NCBI GenBank assembly: GCA_965237985.1
Contig: OZ250161.1
Location: 186,001 to 250,000, forward strand
Reading direction: 5' to 3'
Source of the DNA: G965212025 sp965237985
GTDB taxonomy: Bacteria; Pseudomonadota; Gammaproteobacteria; Poriferisulfidales; Oxydemutatoraceae
Length of the DNA: 64,000 nucleotides
Under the pieces are notes generated by a model, which saw nothing but the letters and a program-made list of their open reading frames with translations, had not been told where the DNA came from and made no database searches. Made by a program: the position numbers and the translations under genes. Every line of letters starts with the position of its first letter. The first letter of the stretch is position 1. Positions 55,399 to 63,679 of this stretch are shown here, in pieces.

Positions 55399-55947
55399 GT
55401 GAAAGCAAAAAAACAACTGGGTCAACATTTTCTCAGTGATCCGGAAGTCATCGAGAATATGGTCAGCGTGATCTCCCCGCGCCGGGATGAGCCGATGCTG
55501 GAAATTGGGCCTGGCCTGGGAGGACTGACAGACGCTTTGCCGGGTGAGCATGTAGTACTCCATGCCGTGGAAGTGGACAGGGGGCTTGTCGATTTGTCCG
55601 GTCGGATGCATGCTCCAGTGTCTGTGCCTCGTGCATCCCTCTCGGGCGGCTCTTGCAGGATCCGCCGGTCAGTGAAAGCAAAAAAACAACTGGGTCAACA
55701 TTTTCTCAGTGATCCGGAAGTCATCGAGAATATGGTCAGCGTGATCTCCCCGCGCCGGGATGAGCCGATGCTGGAAATTGGGCCTGGCCGGGGAGGACTG
55801 ACAGACGCTTTGCCGGGTGAGCATGTAGTACTCCATGCCGTGGAAGTGGACAGGGGGCTTGTCGATTTGTCCGGTCGGATGCATGCTCCAGTGTCTGTGC
55901 CTTGTGCGTCTCTTTTGGCCGGCTCTTCGGGATCCGCCGGTCAGTGA
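55399..55947 (+). pseudogene. Fused truncated rsmA copies 3 and 4
   Basis: Because these units are 273 bases apart the frame passes through both, giving 182 codons with two QLGQHFLSDPEVIENM starts, two IGPG motifs and a pdxA-like tail ending GSSGSAGQ. It lacks the catalytic NLPY region. Confidence 0.85.
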
Positions 55948-56069
55948 AAGCAAAAAAACAACTGGGTCAGCATTTTCTCAGTGATCCGGAAGTCATCGAG
56001 AATATGGTCAGCGTGATCTCCCCGCGCCGGGATGAATATGGTCAGCGTGATCTCCCCGCGCCGGGATGA
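55944..56069 (+). pseudogene. Frameshifted original rsmA start (copy 5)
   Basis: 41 codons from the normal GTG. A 34-base tandem duplication (ATATGGTCAGCGTGATCTCC... at about 56001-56034 and 56035-56068) shifts the frame after SPRRDE and ends it at 56069. Confidence 0.85.
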
Positions 56070-56769
56070 GCCGATGCTGGAAATTGGGCCTGGCCTGGGA
56101 GGACTGACAGACGCTTTGCTGGCAAAGGGTGTGGTACTCCATGCCGTGGAAGTGGACAGGGGTCTTGTCGACCGCCTGCGCACCCGTTACGATGGTTTCA
56201 AAAGATTGCATATCCACGAGTCAAATGCGCTGACATTCGATTACTTGCCGTTGGTGGAACCGGGAGCCACACGATTGGTGGGTAACCTGCCTTACAATAT
56301 CTCCACACCTTTGTTGCTGATATTTTTGAAAATATCCAGATATTTCCGTGATATGCACTTTTGTTTGCAAAAGGAATTTGCCCAGCGGCTGTGCTCCCGT
56401 CCGGGAGAGCGCCACTGGTCGCGTATAGGGGCGACGCGTATGCTCTACTGCGATGCGGAAGTATTGTTTGATGTTCCAGCCGCCGCTTTTAACCCGCCGC
56501 CGAAAGTCTGCTCAAGCTATGTCTGGTTGCGTGCTTTGCAGCCACCGCCATCCTTGCAGTTTGCTGCGCGCATGGAGAAACTGGTGACCCGGTCTTTCAG
56601 TCATCCGCGCAAAAGCATTCGCAACATATTTGCTGGAATGCTGGATGGGGTGGAGCTGGAAAGTCTTGGGTTGAATCCTGCCATCAGGCCGAGGATGCTG
56701 ACCTTGGGAGCTTTGGAAGCTATACTGCAACTCATGGAGGCTAAAAAACATGGGACAAGAGATAGCTGA
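56032..56769 (+). CDS. rsmA: 16S rRNA dimethyladenosine transferase, N-terminus lost by frameshift
   Basis: Dimethylates A1518/A1519 of 16S rRNA. 245 residues from the ATG at 56032: SAM motif MLEIGPGLGGLTDALL, DVxxR region, catalytic GNLPYNISTPLL, RPGERHWSRIG and the C-terminal domain (FSHPRKSIRNIF). The usual N-terminal KKxLGQHFL segment (about 20 residues) is encoded upstream but out of frame, because of the 34-base duplication. Reinitiation at 56032, 37 bases before the stop of the upstream frame, could still give a protein. Overlaps apaG by 20 bases. Confidence 0.88.
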   Translation: MNMVSVISPRRDEPMLEIGPGLGGLTDALLAKGVVLHAVEVDRGLVDRLRTRYDGFKRLHIHESNALTFDYLPLVEPGATRLVGNLPYNISTPLLLIFLKISRYFRDMHFCLQKEFAQRLCSRPGERHWSRIGATRMLYCDAEVLFDVPAAAFNPPPKVCSSYVWLRALQPPPSLQFAARMEKLVTRSFSHPRKSIRNIFAGMLDGVELESLGLNPAIRPRMLTLGALEAILQLMEAKKHGTRDS

Positions 56770-57142
56770 CGGACGCTACATTATTACCACGCAGGTTCGC
56801 ACTTTGTTTTTGGAAGAGTATTCTGATTTCGAGGAAGGACGGTATGCCTTTGCTTATACCATCACGATTAAAAACGATGGCACTGTTGCTTCCCGGCTTA
56901 TTTCTCGTCACTGGATCATTTGTGATTCCAACGACAAGATACAGGAAGTCCAAGGTGATGGCGTGGTCGGGGAACAGCCTTTTCTGCGCCCCGGTGAAGC
57001 TTTCTGTTACACCAGTGCGGCATTGATTGACACGCCGGTCGGAACCATGCGAGGTTCGTACAAAATGAAGGCGGTAGACGGTGAGGAATTTGACGCGCCG
57101 ATTGATGAGTTCATGCTGGCCGTGCCCAACGTTCTTCACTAA
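56750..57142 (+). CDS. apaG: ApaG domain protein
   Basis: 130 residues, fibronectin-III-like fold: YSDFEEGRYAFAYTITIKND, RLISRHWIICDSN, VQGDGVVGEQPFLRPGEAFC and GTMRGSYKMKAVDGEEFDAP. Complete family signature. Co(2+)/Mg(2+) efflux or ligand-binding role is proposed for the family. Follows rsmA and precedes apaH as in most gammaproteobacteria. Confidence 0.95.
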   Translation: MGQEIADGRYIITTQVRTLFLEEYSDFEEGRYAFAYTITIKNDGTVASRLISRHWIICDSNDKIQEVQGDGVVGEQPFLRPGEAFCYTSAALIDTPVGTMRGSYKMKAVDGEEFDAPIDEFMLAVPNVLH

Positions 57143-57154
57143 GTTCGTGCTTAA

Positions 57155-58012
57155 ATGGCTCTTTATGCGGTAGGTGACCTGCAGGGTTGCCTGCAGGCTT
57201 TTGAGGCGTTGCTGGAGCGCATAAATTTCGATAAAAACTCTGATCACCTGTGGTTGACAGGTGATCTGGTCAACCGTGGTCCCAGTTCGTATGAAACACT
57301 TTGCCTAGTGCGTGATTTGAGCGACAGTATCGATTGTGTGCTGGGCAACCATGACATTTCTTTTTTGCGGATTTGTTCAGGAAGCGGCAGACCACCGGCT
57401 GACGGGTCACTCGATAAATTGTTGAAAAGCCGGGAGTGCGGCGAGCTGTACGAATGGGTGCGGCACCTCCCGCTGGTACACCACGATATGCAGCGCAAGT
57501 TTTTGCTGGTGCACGCCGGACTGGTCCCGCAGTGGTCGATTCGTGATGCGATCGTTTTGGCAGGCGAAGTCGAAGACCGTTTGCGCGGACCGGATCACGT
57601 TGCGTTTCTTGACAGTCTCTTTTGCCGAGGAGCACTTCAGTGGCGGGAAGACTTGCGTGGCCCCGAGCGGTTGTGCTTTATCGCCAACACTTTGACCAGG
57701 ATTCGTTTTTGCGATGAAGACGGTCGCCTGGATTTGCATGAAAACGGTCCCCCCGGTTCCCAGCCGGCGGGTTACTTTCCTTGGTTTGATCTTGATAGTC
57801 GGAGAGAAGATGGATGGCGGGTGCTTTTTGGACACTGGTCTGCTTTAGGGCTTATGGTACGAAAAGATGTGCTGGGTCTTGACAGCGGTTGCGTCTGGGG
57901 GAGGCAATTAACAGCTTGCCGGTTATCGCCGTTGCCAGTGCAAACCTATAGTGTCCAATGTTGTCCACCTGTCCCCTCGCGTTTTGGGAAAACCATTGCA
58001 GCGGCACATTAG
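57155..58012 (+). CDS. apaH: Bis(5'-nucleosyl)-tetraphosphatase, symmetrical
   Basis: Splits Ap4A to two ADP. 285 residues. Metallophosphatase motifs YAVGDLQGC, WLTGDLVNRGPSS, VLGNHDISFL, LLVHAGLVPQW and FGHWSALGL are all present. ATG 12 bases after apaG. Confidence 0.95.
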   Translation: MALYAVGDLQGCLQAFEALLERINFDKNSDHLWLTGDLVNRGPSSYETLCLVRDLSDSIDCVLGNHDISFLRICSGSGRPPADGSLDKLLKSRECGELYEWVRHLPLVHHDMQRKFLLVHAGLVPQWSIRDAIVLAGEVEDRLRGPDHVAFLDSLFCRGALQWREDLRGPERLCFIANTLTRIRFCDEDGRLDLHENGPPGSQPAGYFPWFDLDSRREDGWRVLFGHWSALGLMVRKDVLGLDSGCVWGRQLTACRLSPLPVQTYSVQCCPPVPSRFGKTIAAAH

Positions 58013-59141
58013 CGTATTGCTTGTCTCTGTCACGGTCATGGCAGTGCTGGTTTTGTTATGGGCAAAGCCCAACCCGGCCACCAATGCCAAACCAGTTAGT
58101 CGGGAAGTGGTTTCGATAGTCGCGGCGCAGGAGCTGAATCTACTGGCCGAGAGACTATTTTACGGCCGTCTGGAGCCAGTCAAAACAAGCCGCTTGGGCT
58201 TTGAAGTTTCAGGCGTTCTCAGCCAGCGAAAAACGGAAGTTGGAAAAAACGTAGTGGCGAAGGAAATCCTTTTGCAGCTTCGGGCAGACGATTTTGCAAA
58301 TGCCTTGGCCATCGCTGAAAATGAATTGCGACTGGCGCAGCTTGAAAAAATGCGTTACGAAACCTTGTTCGAGCTGACGGAAAAACGGCGCGTCTTGCAA
58401 AGCCTTGAAGTCAAAAGACAGGAAGATCTGGACAAAAAATCACTGTCGCCACGCTCTTCTCTGGATGCGGCGATGCGAGAACTGGTCAGGGTTGAATCCG
58501 AAGCAAAGGAATACTCCAATGCGCAGAAAGCGGCAGGCATAAAGTATCTGCTGGCTGCAACCAGGCTACGCCAGGCGCGCGAGGATCTGCAAAAGACATT
58601 TTTGCTTTCCCCCTACGCCGGGGTGGTCAATTCGATCACTGTGGAGGAGGGTGATTATGTAGACCGCGGGCGGACGGTTCTGGTTTTGGCGGCTGTTTCC
58701 AGCCTGGCGGCAGTCATCCACGTTGGCAATAACGATCTGGCATATATTCAGGCGCACTCGCTGGTGCCGATTGTGGCCGATGGGCAAAATTTCTCTGGAC
58801 GCGTTCACTCCGTGCAAACAATTCCTGATCCGCACACCCTGACTCACGAAGTACGAATTTATTGTGCGGGTGAAGGGCTCAGTGTGGGACAGATCGTGCA
58901 AGTGAAATTGTCCCTTGAAGAAAAGCTCAGGGTTGTTACCGTGCCAGCTTCAGCGGTGCAGTACGAAGGTGGGACAGCGGTTTTTGTGGAAAATAATGGT
59001 GCCTTGAGTCGTGTTCCGGTGCAGCTTGGCGCACGCCTGGATGATGTAATCGCAATCGAACAGGGGCTGGCACCAGCGGCGCGTGTTGTGGTCGACGGTG
59101 TGCGGAAATTACGGGATGGGCAAAAAGTACTGGTTCAGTAG
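57951..59141 (+). CDS. RND-type efflux membrane fusion protein (orphan)
   Basis: 396 residues; GTG start at 57951 overlaps apaH by 62 bases. One N-terminal membrane segment (ISVLLVSVTVMAVLVLLWA), lipoyl halves FEVSGVLSQRKTEVGKNV and LLSPYAGVVNSITVEEGDYV, a coiled-coil hairpin between them, beta-barrel and membrane-proximal domains (TVPASAVQYEGGTAVFVENN). Normally paired with an RND pump gene; none follows here within 1.7 kb of intervening unrelated sequence, so partner is elsewhere or lost. Confidence 0.85.
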   Translation: MSNVVHLSPRVLGKPLQRHISVLLVSVTVMAVLVLLWAKPNPATNAKPVSREVVSIVAAQELNLLAERLFYGRLEPVKTSRLGFEVSGVLSQRKTEVGKNVVAKEILLQLRADDFANALAIAENELRLAQLEKMRYETLFELTEKRRVLQSLEVKRQEDLDKKSLSPRSSLDAAMRELVRVESEAKEYSNAQKAAGIKYLLAATRLRQAREDLQKTFLLSPYAGVVNSITVEEGDYVDRGRTVLVLAAVSSLAAVIHVGNNDLAYIQAHSLVPIVADGQNFSGRVHSVQTIPDPHTLTHEVRIYCAGEGLSVGQIVQVKLSLEEKLRVVTVPASAVQYEGGTAVFVENNGALSRVPVQLGARLDDVIAIEQGLAPAARVVVDGVRKLRDGQKVLVQ

Positions 59142-59339
59142 TCCCGTTTTGCGGTTGCTTTGGAAGTTTTTCAGGAGTTGTCGATGGCACAAAAACCCCA
59201 GTGGAGATTGTGCTGATGAAAACTGGTGTTCGTGCTTTTGGTAACAGAGAAAGCGCCGAGAGAGTGAGCACGCGGTAGATACTTTGCTTCCGGTTCTACC
59301 TGTTGCCGTTTTTGGCTACTCTTGATTGGGACTTCCTGG

Positions 59340-60073
59340 ATGCTTGAGACCTTCAAAGTCGCGCTCCGTAAAGCTGAGCAGGGAGACGTAAATGCTCAAA
59401 CCGAGCTGGCAGAGATGTGCCACAAGGGAGAGGAGGATGTTCCACAGAACTTTGAGAAGGCAGCTTACTGGTACCACAAGGCGACAGAACAAGGAGATGC
59501 AGCCGCACAATTCAACTTGGGAATGATGCATGTCGATGGGTGGGGTGTCCGGCAGGACGACCATGAGGCTGTCTGCTGGTTTTCAAAGGCAGCAGAACAA
59601 GAAGATGCAGCCGGGCAAAACAACTTTGGAAAAATGTACGCCGATGGGAGGGGTGTCCGGCAGGACGACCATGAGGCTGTCTGCTGGTTTTCAAAAACAG
59701 CAGAACAAGGAGATGCAGCCGGGCAAAACAACTTTGGAAAAATGTACACCGATGGGCGGGGTGTCCGTCCGGCAGGACGACCATGAGGCTGTCTGCTGGT
59801 TTTCAAAGGCAGCAGAACAAGGAGATGCAGCCGGGCAAAACAACTTTGGAAGAATGTACACCGATGGGCGGGGTGTCCGTCCGGCAGGACGACCATGAGG
59901 CTGTCTGCTGGTTTTCAAAAGCAGCAGAACAAGGAGACGCAGCCGGGCAAAACAACTTTGGAAGAATGTACGCCGATGGGTGGGGTGTCCGGCAGGACGA
60001 CCATGAGGCTGCCTGCTGGTTTTCAAAGGCGACAGAACAAGGAGACGAGGAAGGACTCTATAATCCTCTGTAG
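59340..60073 (+). pseudogene. Sel1-repeat protein, frame broken twice by GTCC duplication
   Basis: Starts MLETFKVALRKAEQGDVNAQ; then Sel1 repeats of 36 residues: AAYWYHKATEQGDAAAQFNL, GVRQDDHEAVCWFSKAAEQ and so on. Frame 1 ends at 59786 after GVRPAGRP, because GTCC is doubled (GGTGTCCGTCCGGC) compared with earlier units (GGTGTCCGGC). The next unit resumes in another frame, is broken at 59898 by the same doubling, and the last part runs to TEQGDEEGLYNPL at 60073. Removing the two 4-base duplications gives one protein of about 240 residues. Sel1 proteins are solenoid scaffolds often found in host-associated bacteria. Confidence 0.82.
59557..60040 (+). repeat. 108-112-bp Sel1 coding repeats
   Basis: Units begin CGGCAGGACGACCATGAGGCTGT near 59550, 59658, 59770, 59882 and 59994. 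Units with the GTCC doubling are 112 bases, the others 108 or a related multiple. Near-identity indicates recent tandem amplification. Confidence 0.88.
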
Positions 60074-60217
60074 ATATATGCCTGGGGGCGTGGCGGAAGG
60101 CGGGACAGTCCATAAGCCTGTTTTCTTTTTCCGTAGCGTAGCTGGAGAACGGGAGAGTGTCGGAATCAATATCTGGGGTCGGGATCGACGCCGGCTATGC
60201 GTTGGAACTTGGGTTTG

Positions 60218-60599
60218 TCAGATTGCCAAAGTGGTTTTTTTGTGTTGATTCTGACGTACCAAAGGGGTCAGAAGATGACCGAAAAACGCAATTGACGCTC
60301 CGTGTCCAAAGCAGTATCTGTCACCAGGTCTTTTCCTACGGCTGAGAGTGAGTGTCGGGAAAAAAGTCGTCTCATTCAATCGTGGGTCAAAACGGATTCC
60401 GACTTTGTAGGGACCATCCGGTGAGAATACGCTCATCGATTCTTGATGGCGGGTAGTCTTGGGTTTCAAGGATCAGGAAAGCAGTCGCTTCAATCCAGTG
60501 TAGATGGTGGACATGACTGTCAAGGACAATCGGGGTCATCATAGACTGGTGACGGCTCCCATGTTCATTGTCAGTCAAAGCAGTGGATTCTTGTGCCAT
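60218..60599 (-). pseudogene. Hypothetical protein gene, probably frameshifted
   Basis: Starts at 60599 with an excellent ribosome binding site (AGGAGGAGGTAA-ATG on the minus strand): MAQESTALTDNEHGSRHQSM, then VLDSHVHHLHWIEATAFLIL and QDYPPSRIDE. It ends at 60387 in frame 1, while an overlapping frame continues SPDGPYKVGIRFDPRLNETT and FFPTLTLSRRKRPGDR to 60218, so the two parts probably formed one gene. No family recognised. Decayed copies of its leader and first codons occur at 41840-41990 and 43925-44073. Confidence 0.5.
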
Positions 60600-60659
60600 T
60601 TACCTCCTCCTGGTGGCTAAAGATTCCAGCGGGGAAGTGGCAATGTGAAAAAGCAGACC
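60584..60659 (-). repeat. Dispersed repeat, copy C
   Basis: Leader and first codons of the hypothetical gene; GGTGGCTAAAGATTCCAG on the plus strand matches copy B (TTGGCTAAAAATTCCAG). Confidence 0.6.
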
Positions 60660-60748
60660 TTTCCAAATGGGAGAAAGCGGATCCGATCCACTTGATCACA
60701 CAGCAGAAAATTTGCCGTGTTTCAGGACGGCGTTTACCCGGTTACAAT

Positions 60749-60778
60749 GGGGAAGCCGGAGCGTGTTCCGGCTTCCCC
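60749..60778. promoter_or_regulatory. Perfect 12-bp stem hairpin upstream of the MFS gene
   Basis: GGGGAAGCCGGA, 6-base loop, TCCGGCTTCCCC. No run of T on either side, so not a standard terminator. It could act as an mRNA structure in the MFS leader. Confidence 0.5.
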
Positions 60779-60877
60779 AAGGCAAGGCCTGCCGTGCATT
60801 TTTTTGCGGTGTCAAGCACGATGCTTGCTTGGTTTCATACCAGGACATGATGCGTCTTGGAACATTTTTATATCTGA

Positions 60878-62080
60878 ATGAGTAATTTGCGTTTGAATCG
60901 TTTGGAGCGGCGAACGGCTCTGTCTCTTTCCGGCGTATTTTTTGTGCGCATGCTGGGTGTGTTCATGCCTTTGTCGGTGCTGGCTGTGGCTGCTTCCAGC
61001 TTCCCAGGTGCCACTGCAATACTTGTAGGACTGGCGTTGGGGATCGTCGGTTTGACCCAGGCGATCATGCAACTGCCGTTTGGCATCCTTTCTGACCGCA
61101 TTGGTCGTAAACCCGCGATTGTTGTCGGTCTTTTGATTTTCATAGCGGGTAGTGTCATCGCGGCGAGTTCTGAATCCATTCATCAAGTGATTCTGGGGCG
61201 TGCTTTACAGGGGGTGGGGGCTATTTCTGCTGCAACCATGGCTTTGGCGGCAGACCTGGTGCGGGCCAGGCAGCGTTCCAGAGTTTCAATGTTTATCGGC
61301 CTGGCAATCGGGACCGCTTTTTTTCTGGCCTTTTTAGTGGCACCGCTGTTGCTGAGCAATTTTGGTTTGCAGGGAGTATTCTATTTCGTTGCTCTGGGAG
61401 GTGGGGTTGCGCTTTTTTTGGTGTTGTTCGCGGTGCCGAACCCGGGGCAGACTGGTTTTCAGAAAAAGCAATCCGATACCAGTGCTGGAATTTTAAGGTG
61501 GTTATTCCACAAGCAGCTCATGAAATTTCACGTCGGCATTTTTGTTTTGCATGCCACCTTGGTGGCAAATTTTATGGTTTTGCCATTTGTGCTTCGTGAC
61601 CAGTTTCATTTTCCGCTCGTTGAGCACTGGAAGTTTTACATTCCGCTCCTGGGGCTTTCTTTCTTGCTCGTGTTTCCGCTTCTCAAGCTCGCCGAGAAAA
61701 AGTCCAAGTTCAAACTTTTTTTTCTGATCAATGCTTTTCTTCTGTCTTTTGCGCAGTTACTGTTTTTTGTGGTCCCCTCCGACTGGTTGTGGCTATTGTT
61801 GGCCGGGTTGATTTTTTTCGTGGCATTTAATTTTTTTGAAGCAAGTTTGCCGGCACTGGTCAGCCGGGTGGCTCCGGAAGAATTTCGCGGCACCTGTCTG
61901 GGTGTTTTTACTTCCTGCCAGTTTGCCGGTATTTTTGTAGGGGGACTTGTCGCGGGATTGATTCAGTCGTATGTTGGAACAGGCTTTCCCAGCTTGTTTG
62001 GTTTTGTCCTGTGTTCCTTGTGGTTACTATTCCTGACAAGCGTGAAGGAACCCCCTTTGCGCCACAGCAACAGGGAGTAG
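60878..62080 (+). CDS. MFS transporter (YajR/drug-efflux type)
   Basis: 400 residues with 12 predicted helices. MFS loop motif FGILSDRIGRKPAIVVG after helix 2, and ILGRALQGVGAISAATMALA in helix 4-5 typical of drug:H+ antiporters. It precedes ssb, as in Pseudomonas and relatives where the uvrA-MFS-ssb order is common. Substrate unknown. Plus-strand start at 60878 (ATGAGTAATTTGCG). Confidence 0.9.
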   Translation: MSNLRLNRLERRTALSLSGVFFVRMLGVFMPLSVLAVAASSFPGATAILVGLALGIVGLTQAIMQLPFGILSDRIGRKPAIVVGLLIFIAGSVIAASSESIHQVILGRALQGVGAISAATMALAADLVRARQRSRVSMFIGLAIGTAFFLAFLVAPLLLSNFGLQGVFYFVALGGGVALFLVLFAVPNPGQTGFQKKQSDTSAGILRWLFHKQLMKFHVGIFVLHATLVANFMVLPFVLRDQFHFPLVEHWKFYIPLLGLSFLLVFPLLKLAEKKSKFKLFFLINAFLLSFAQLLFFVVPSDWLWLLLAGLIFFVAFNFFEASLPALVSRVAPEEFRGTCLGVFTSCQFAGIFVGGLVAGLIQSYVGTGFPSLFGFVLCSLWLLFLTSVKEPPLRHSNRE

Positions 62081-62155
62081 TTCTGGTCTTTTATGGTGCG
62101 GGTCTTTCTTTTTCGGGAGACGAAAATGTCACGCTGTATTTGCGAAGCAATACAG

Positions 62156-62161
62156 TATAAT
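62156..62161 (+). promoter_or_regulatory. -10 box of ssb
   Basis: ACAGTATAATCG contains a consensus TATAAT 75 bases before the ssb ATG; -35 weak. Confidence 0.45.
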
Positions 62162-62236
62162 CGTCTCGATTACCGGCGGCATTGCTATGTTTTTTCTTGG
62201 CAAAGATTGCTGATTTCAAATGGAGAATAATTCATC

Positions 62237-62779
62237 ATGTCAAGAGGTGTTAATAAAGTCATTCTAGTTGGAAATCTGGGTCAGGATCCTGATTTGCGTT
62301 ACGGGCCCACGAATGGTTCAGCGGTGTGTAGTGCGTCCCTGGCGACGAATGAAACCTGGAAAGACCGTGCGACGGGCGAAAAACACGAGCGTACGGAATG
62401 GCATCGTCTGGTGTTTTTTGGTCGTCTTGCTGAAATTTCCGCCGAGCATTTGCGTAAGGGGTCGCAAGTGTATGTGGAGGGACGTCTAAGGTCGCGAAAG
62501 TGGGTAGACAATTCTGGTGCTGAGCGGCATCAGACGGAAATCGTGGTCAGCGAAATGCAAATGTTGGGTGGTCGTCCCGAAGGGTTCACCCGCCACGACG
62601 AACAACAACCTTCTCACAATACTAAAGAGGGGGACAGGCCTGACGCCGCACAGCAGCAACATGGTAATGTTGCCGCTCCACCCCAGTTTTCGACAAGAAG
62701 ACCAGAGCGTTCGTCTCCCCGTGGTTTCTCCGAACAGGCGCCGGCGGAAAGCCTGGAAGACGACGATATTCCTTTTTAG
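62237..62779 (+). CDS. ssb: Single-stranded DNA-binding protein
   Basis: 180 residues. OB fold: RGVNKVILVGNLGQDPDLRY, ASLATNETWKDRATGEKHER, TEWHRLVFFGRLAEI and KGSQVYVEGRLRSRKW; low-complexity linker; acidic tip LEDDDIPF that binds partner proteins. Complete. Confidence 0.97.
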   Translation: MSRGVNKVILVGNLGQDPDLRYGPTNGSAVCSASLATNETWKDRATGEKHERTEWHRLVFFGRLAEISAEHLRKGSQVYVEGRLRSRKWVDNSGAERHQTEIVVSEMQMLGGRPEGFTRHDEQQPSHNTKEGDRPDAAQQQHGNVAAPPQFSTRRPERSSPRGFSEQAPAESLEDDDIPF

Positions 62780-63019
62780 AAACCGAACCTGGACAGCTGT
62801 TCCGGAATAGTCTTTCGGTTTTGTGAGTAGCGAGTTTTGAGTTGTAAAGAGGTATTGTCTGTTCGGGCTTAGGTGTGTGCTGAAATGCAGAATCGTTTTT
62901 TCAACGGTATTGCCTGGGATTTCTTTGCTTGGAGTGGTATTCCGCTGACCCACAGCCTGCAGTGCACCCCTCTCGTTAACTTGGACAAATGGTGTCGCGG
63001 CCGAGGTCCACTTTCGTAA

Positions 63020-63127
63020 CCAGGAGGAGCGTGGTTTTGAGATGTTTTCGCTCTGGATTCGCCGGATCGTTGAGACACAAAACCGGTTTCCCGGCTTTTT
63101 TCCCAGAGTGATTTTCCGGTAGCTGGC
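63020..63127 (+). promoter_or_regulatory. Multiplied leader of the epimerase gene
   Basis: AGGAGG at about 63021 followed after 3 bases by GTG or after 14 by ATG; both open 26-codon frames (for ATG: MFSLWIRRIVETQNRFPGFF). The leader occurs three times (about 63014, 63290, 63566). It may encode a leader peptide, or be the eroded end of an older gene. Confidence 0.4.
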
Positions 63128-63295
63128 ATGTTTGGCATCAATGCTCCGGTTCTGGTAACCGGGGCAAGTGGGTTTATTGGAAGTGCTCTTTTGCGAGACT
63201 TGGTGGAGCACGGCTTTTCGGTGCGTGCCTTGGTGTGCAGCGAACCGGCGCACAAGCTACCTGGCGTCAGCTATTGCCGTGGCCCATTTTCGTAA
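63128..63295 (+). pseudogene. Truncated epimerase copy 1
   Basis: MFGINAPVLVTGASGFIGSA to LPGVSYCRGPFS, then TAA. Keeps the complete NAD-binding glycine motif only. Confidence 0.85.
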
Positions 63296-63403
63296 CCAGG
63301 AGGAGCGTGGTTTTGAGATGTTTTCGCTCCGGATTCGCCGGATCGTTGAGACACAAAACCGGTTTCCCGGCTTTTTTCCCAGAGTGATTTTCCGGTAGCT
63401 GGC

Positions 63404-63571
63404 ATGTTTGGCATCAATGCCCAGGTCCTGGCAACCGGGGCAAGCGGGTTTATTGGAAGTGCTCTTTTGCGAGACTTGGTGGAGCACGGCTTTTCGGTGC
63501 GTGCCTTGGTGCGCAGCGAACCGGCGCGCAAGCTACTTGGTGTCAGCTATTGCCGTGGCCCATTTTCGTAA
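63404..63571 (+). pseudogene. Truncated epimerase copy 2
   Basis: Same structure: MFGINAQVLATGASGFIGSA to LLGVSYCRGPFS, then TAA. Note ATGASG in place of VTGASG. Confidence 0.85.
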
Positions 63572-63679
63572 CTAGGAGGAGCGTGGTTTTGAGATGTTTT
63601 CGCTCCGGATTCGCCGGATCGTTGAGGCACAGAACCGGTTTCCCGGCTTTTTCCCCAGAGTGATTTTCCAGTAGCTGGT

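Larger units (their letters stand above)
54816..56168 (+). repeat. Five tandem copies of the pdxA/rsmA junction
   Basis: GTG starts of rsmA recur at 54857, 55128, 55399, 55672 and 55944 (spacings 271, 271, 273, 272). A unit holds the last codons of pdxA (RASLSGSSSGSAGQ), the GTGA overlap and about 75 rsmA codons up to RGLVD, then rejoins pdxA-like sequence (GGATGCATGCTCCAGTG resembles GATGCACGCTGCCGAATTTG of pdxA). Units 1-2 share a one-base deletion that ends the frame after TDALPVSM; units 3-4 are fused in frame. Internal units carry CCGGGTGAGCATGTAGTA where the complete gene has CTGGCAAAGGGTGTGGTA. Confidence 0.96.
60074..60877. other. Stretch with a broken hypothetical gene and a hairpin
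   Basis: Contains the minus-strand hypothetical gene at 60218-60599 and the palindrome at 60749-60778; nothing else recognised. Confidence 0.5.

Noticed and set aside
60749..60778. Rho-independent terminator
   Set aside because: The stem is perfect but neither strand has a following T run; listed as a hairpin of unknown role.
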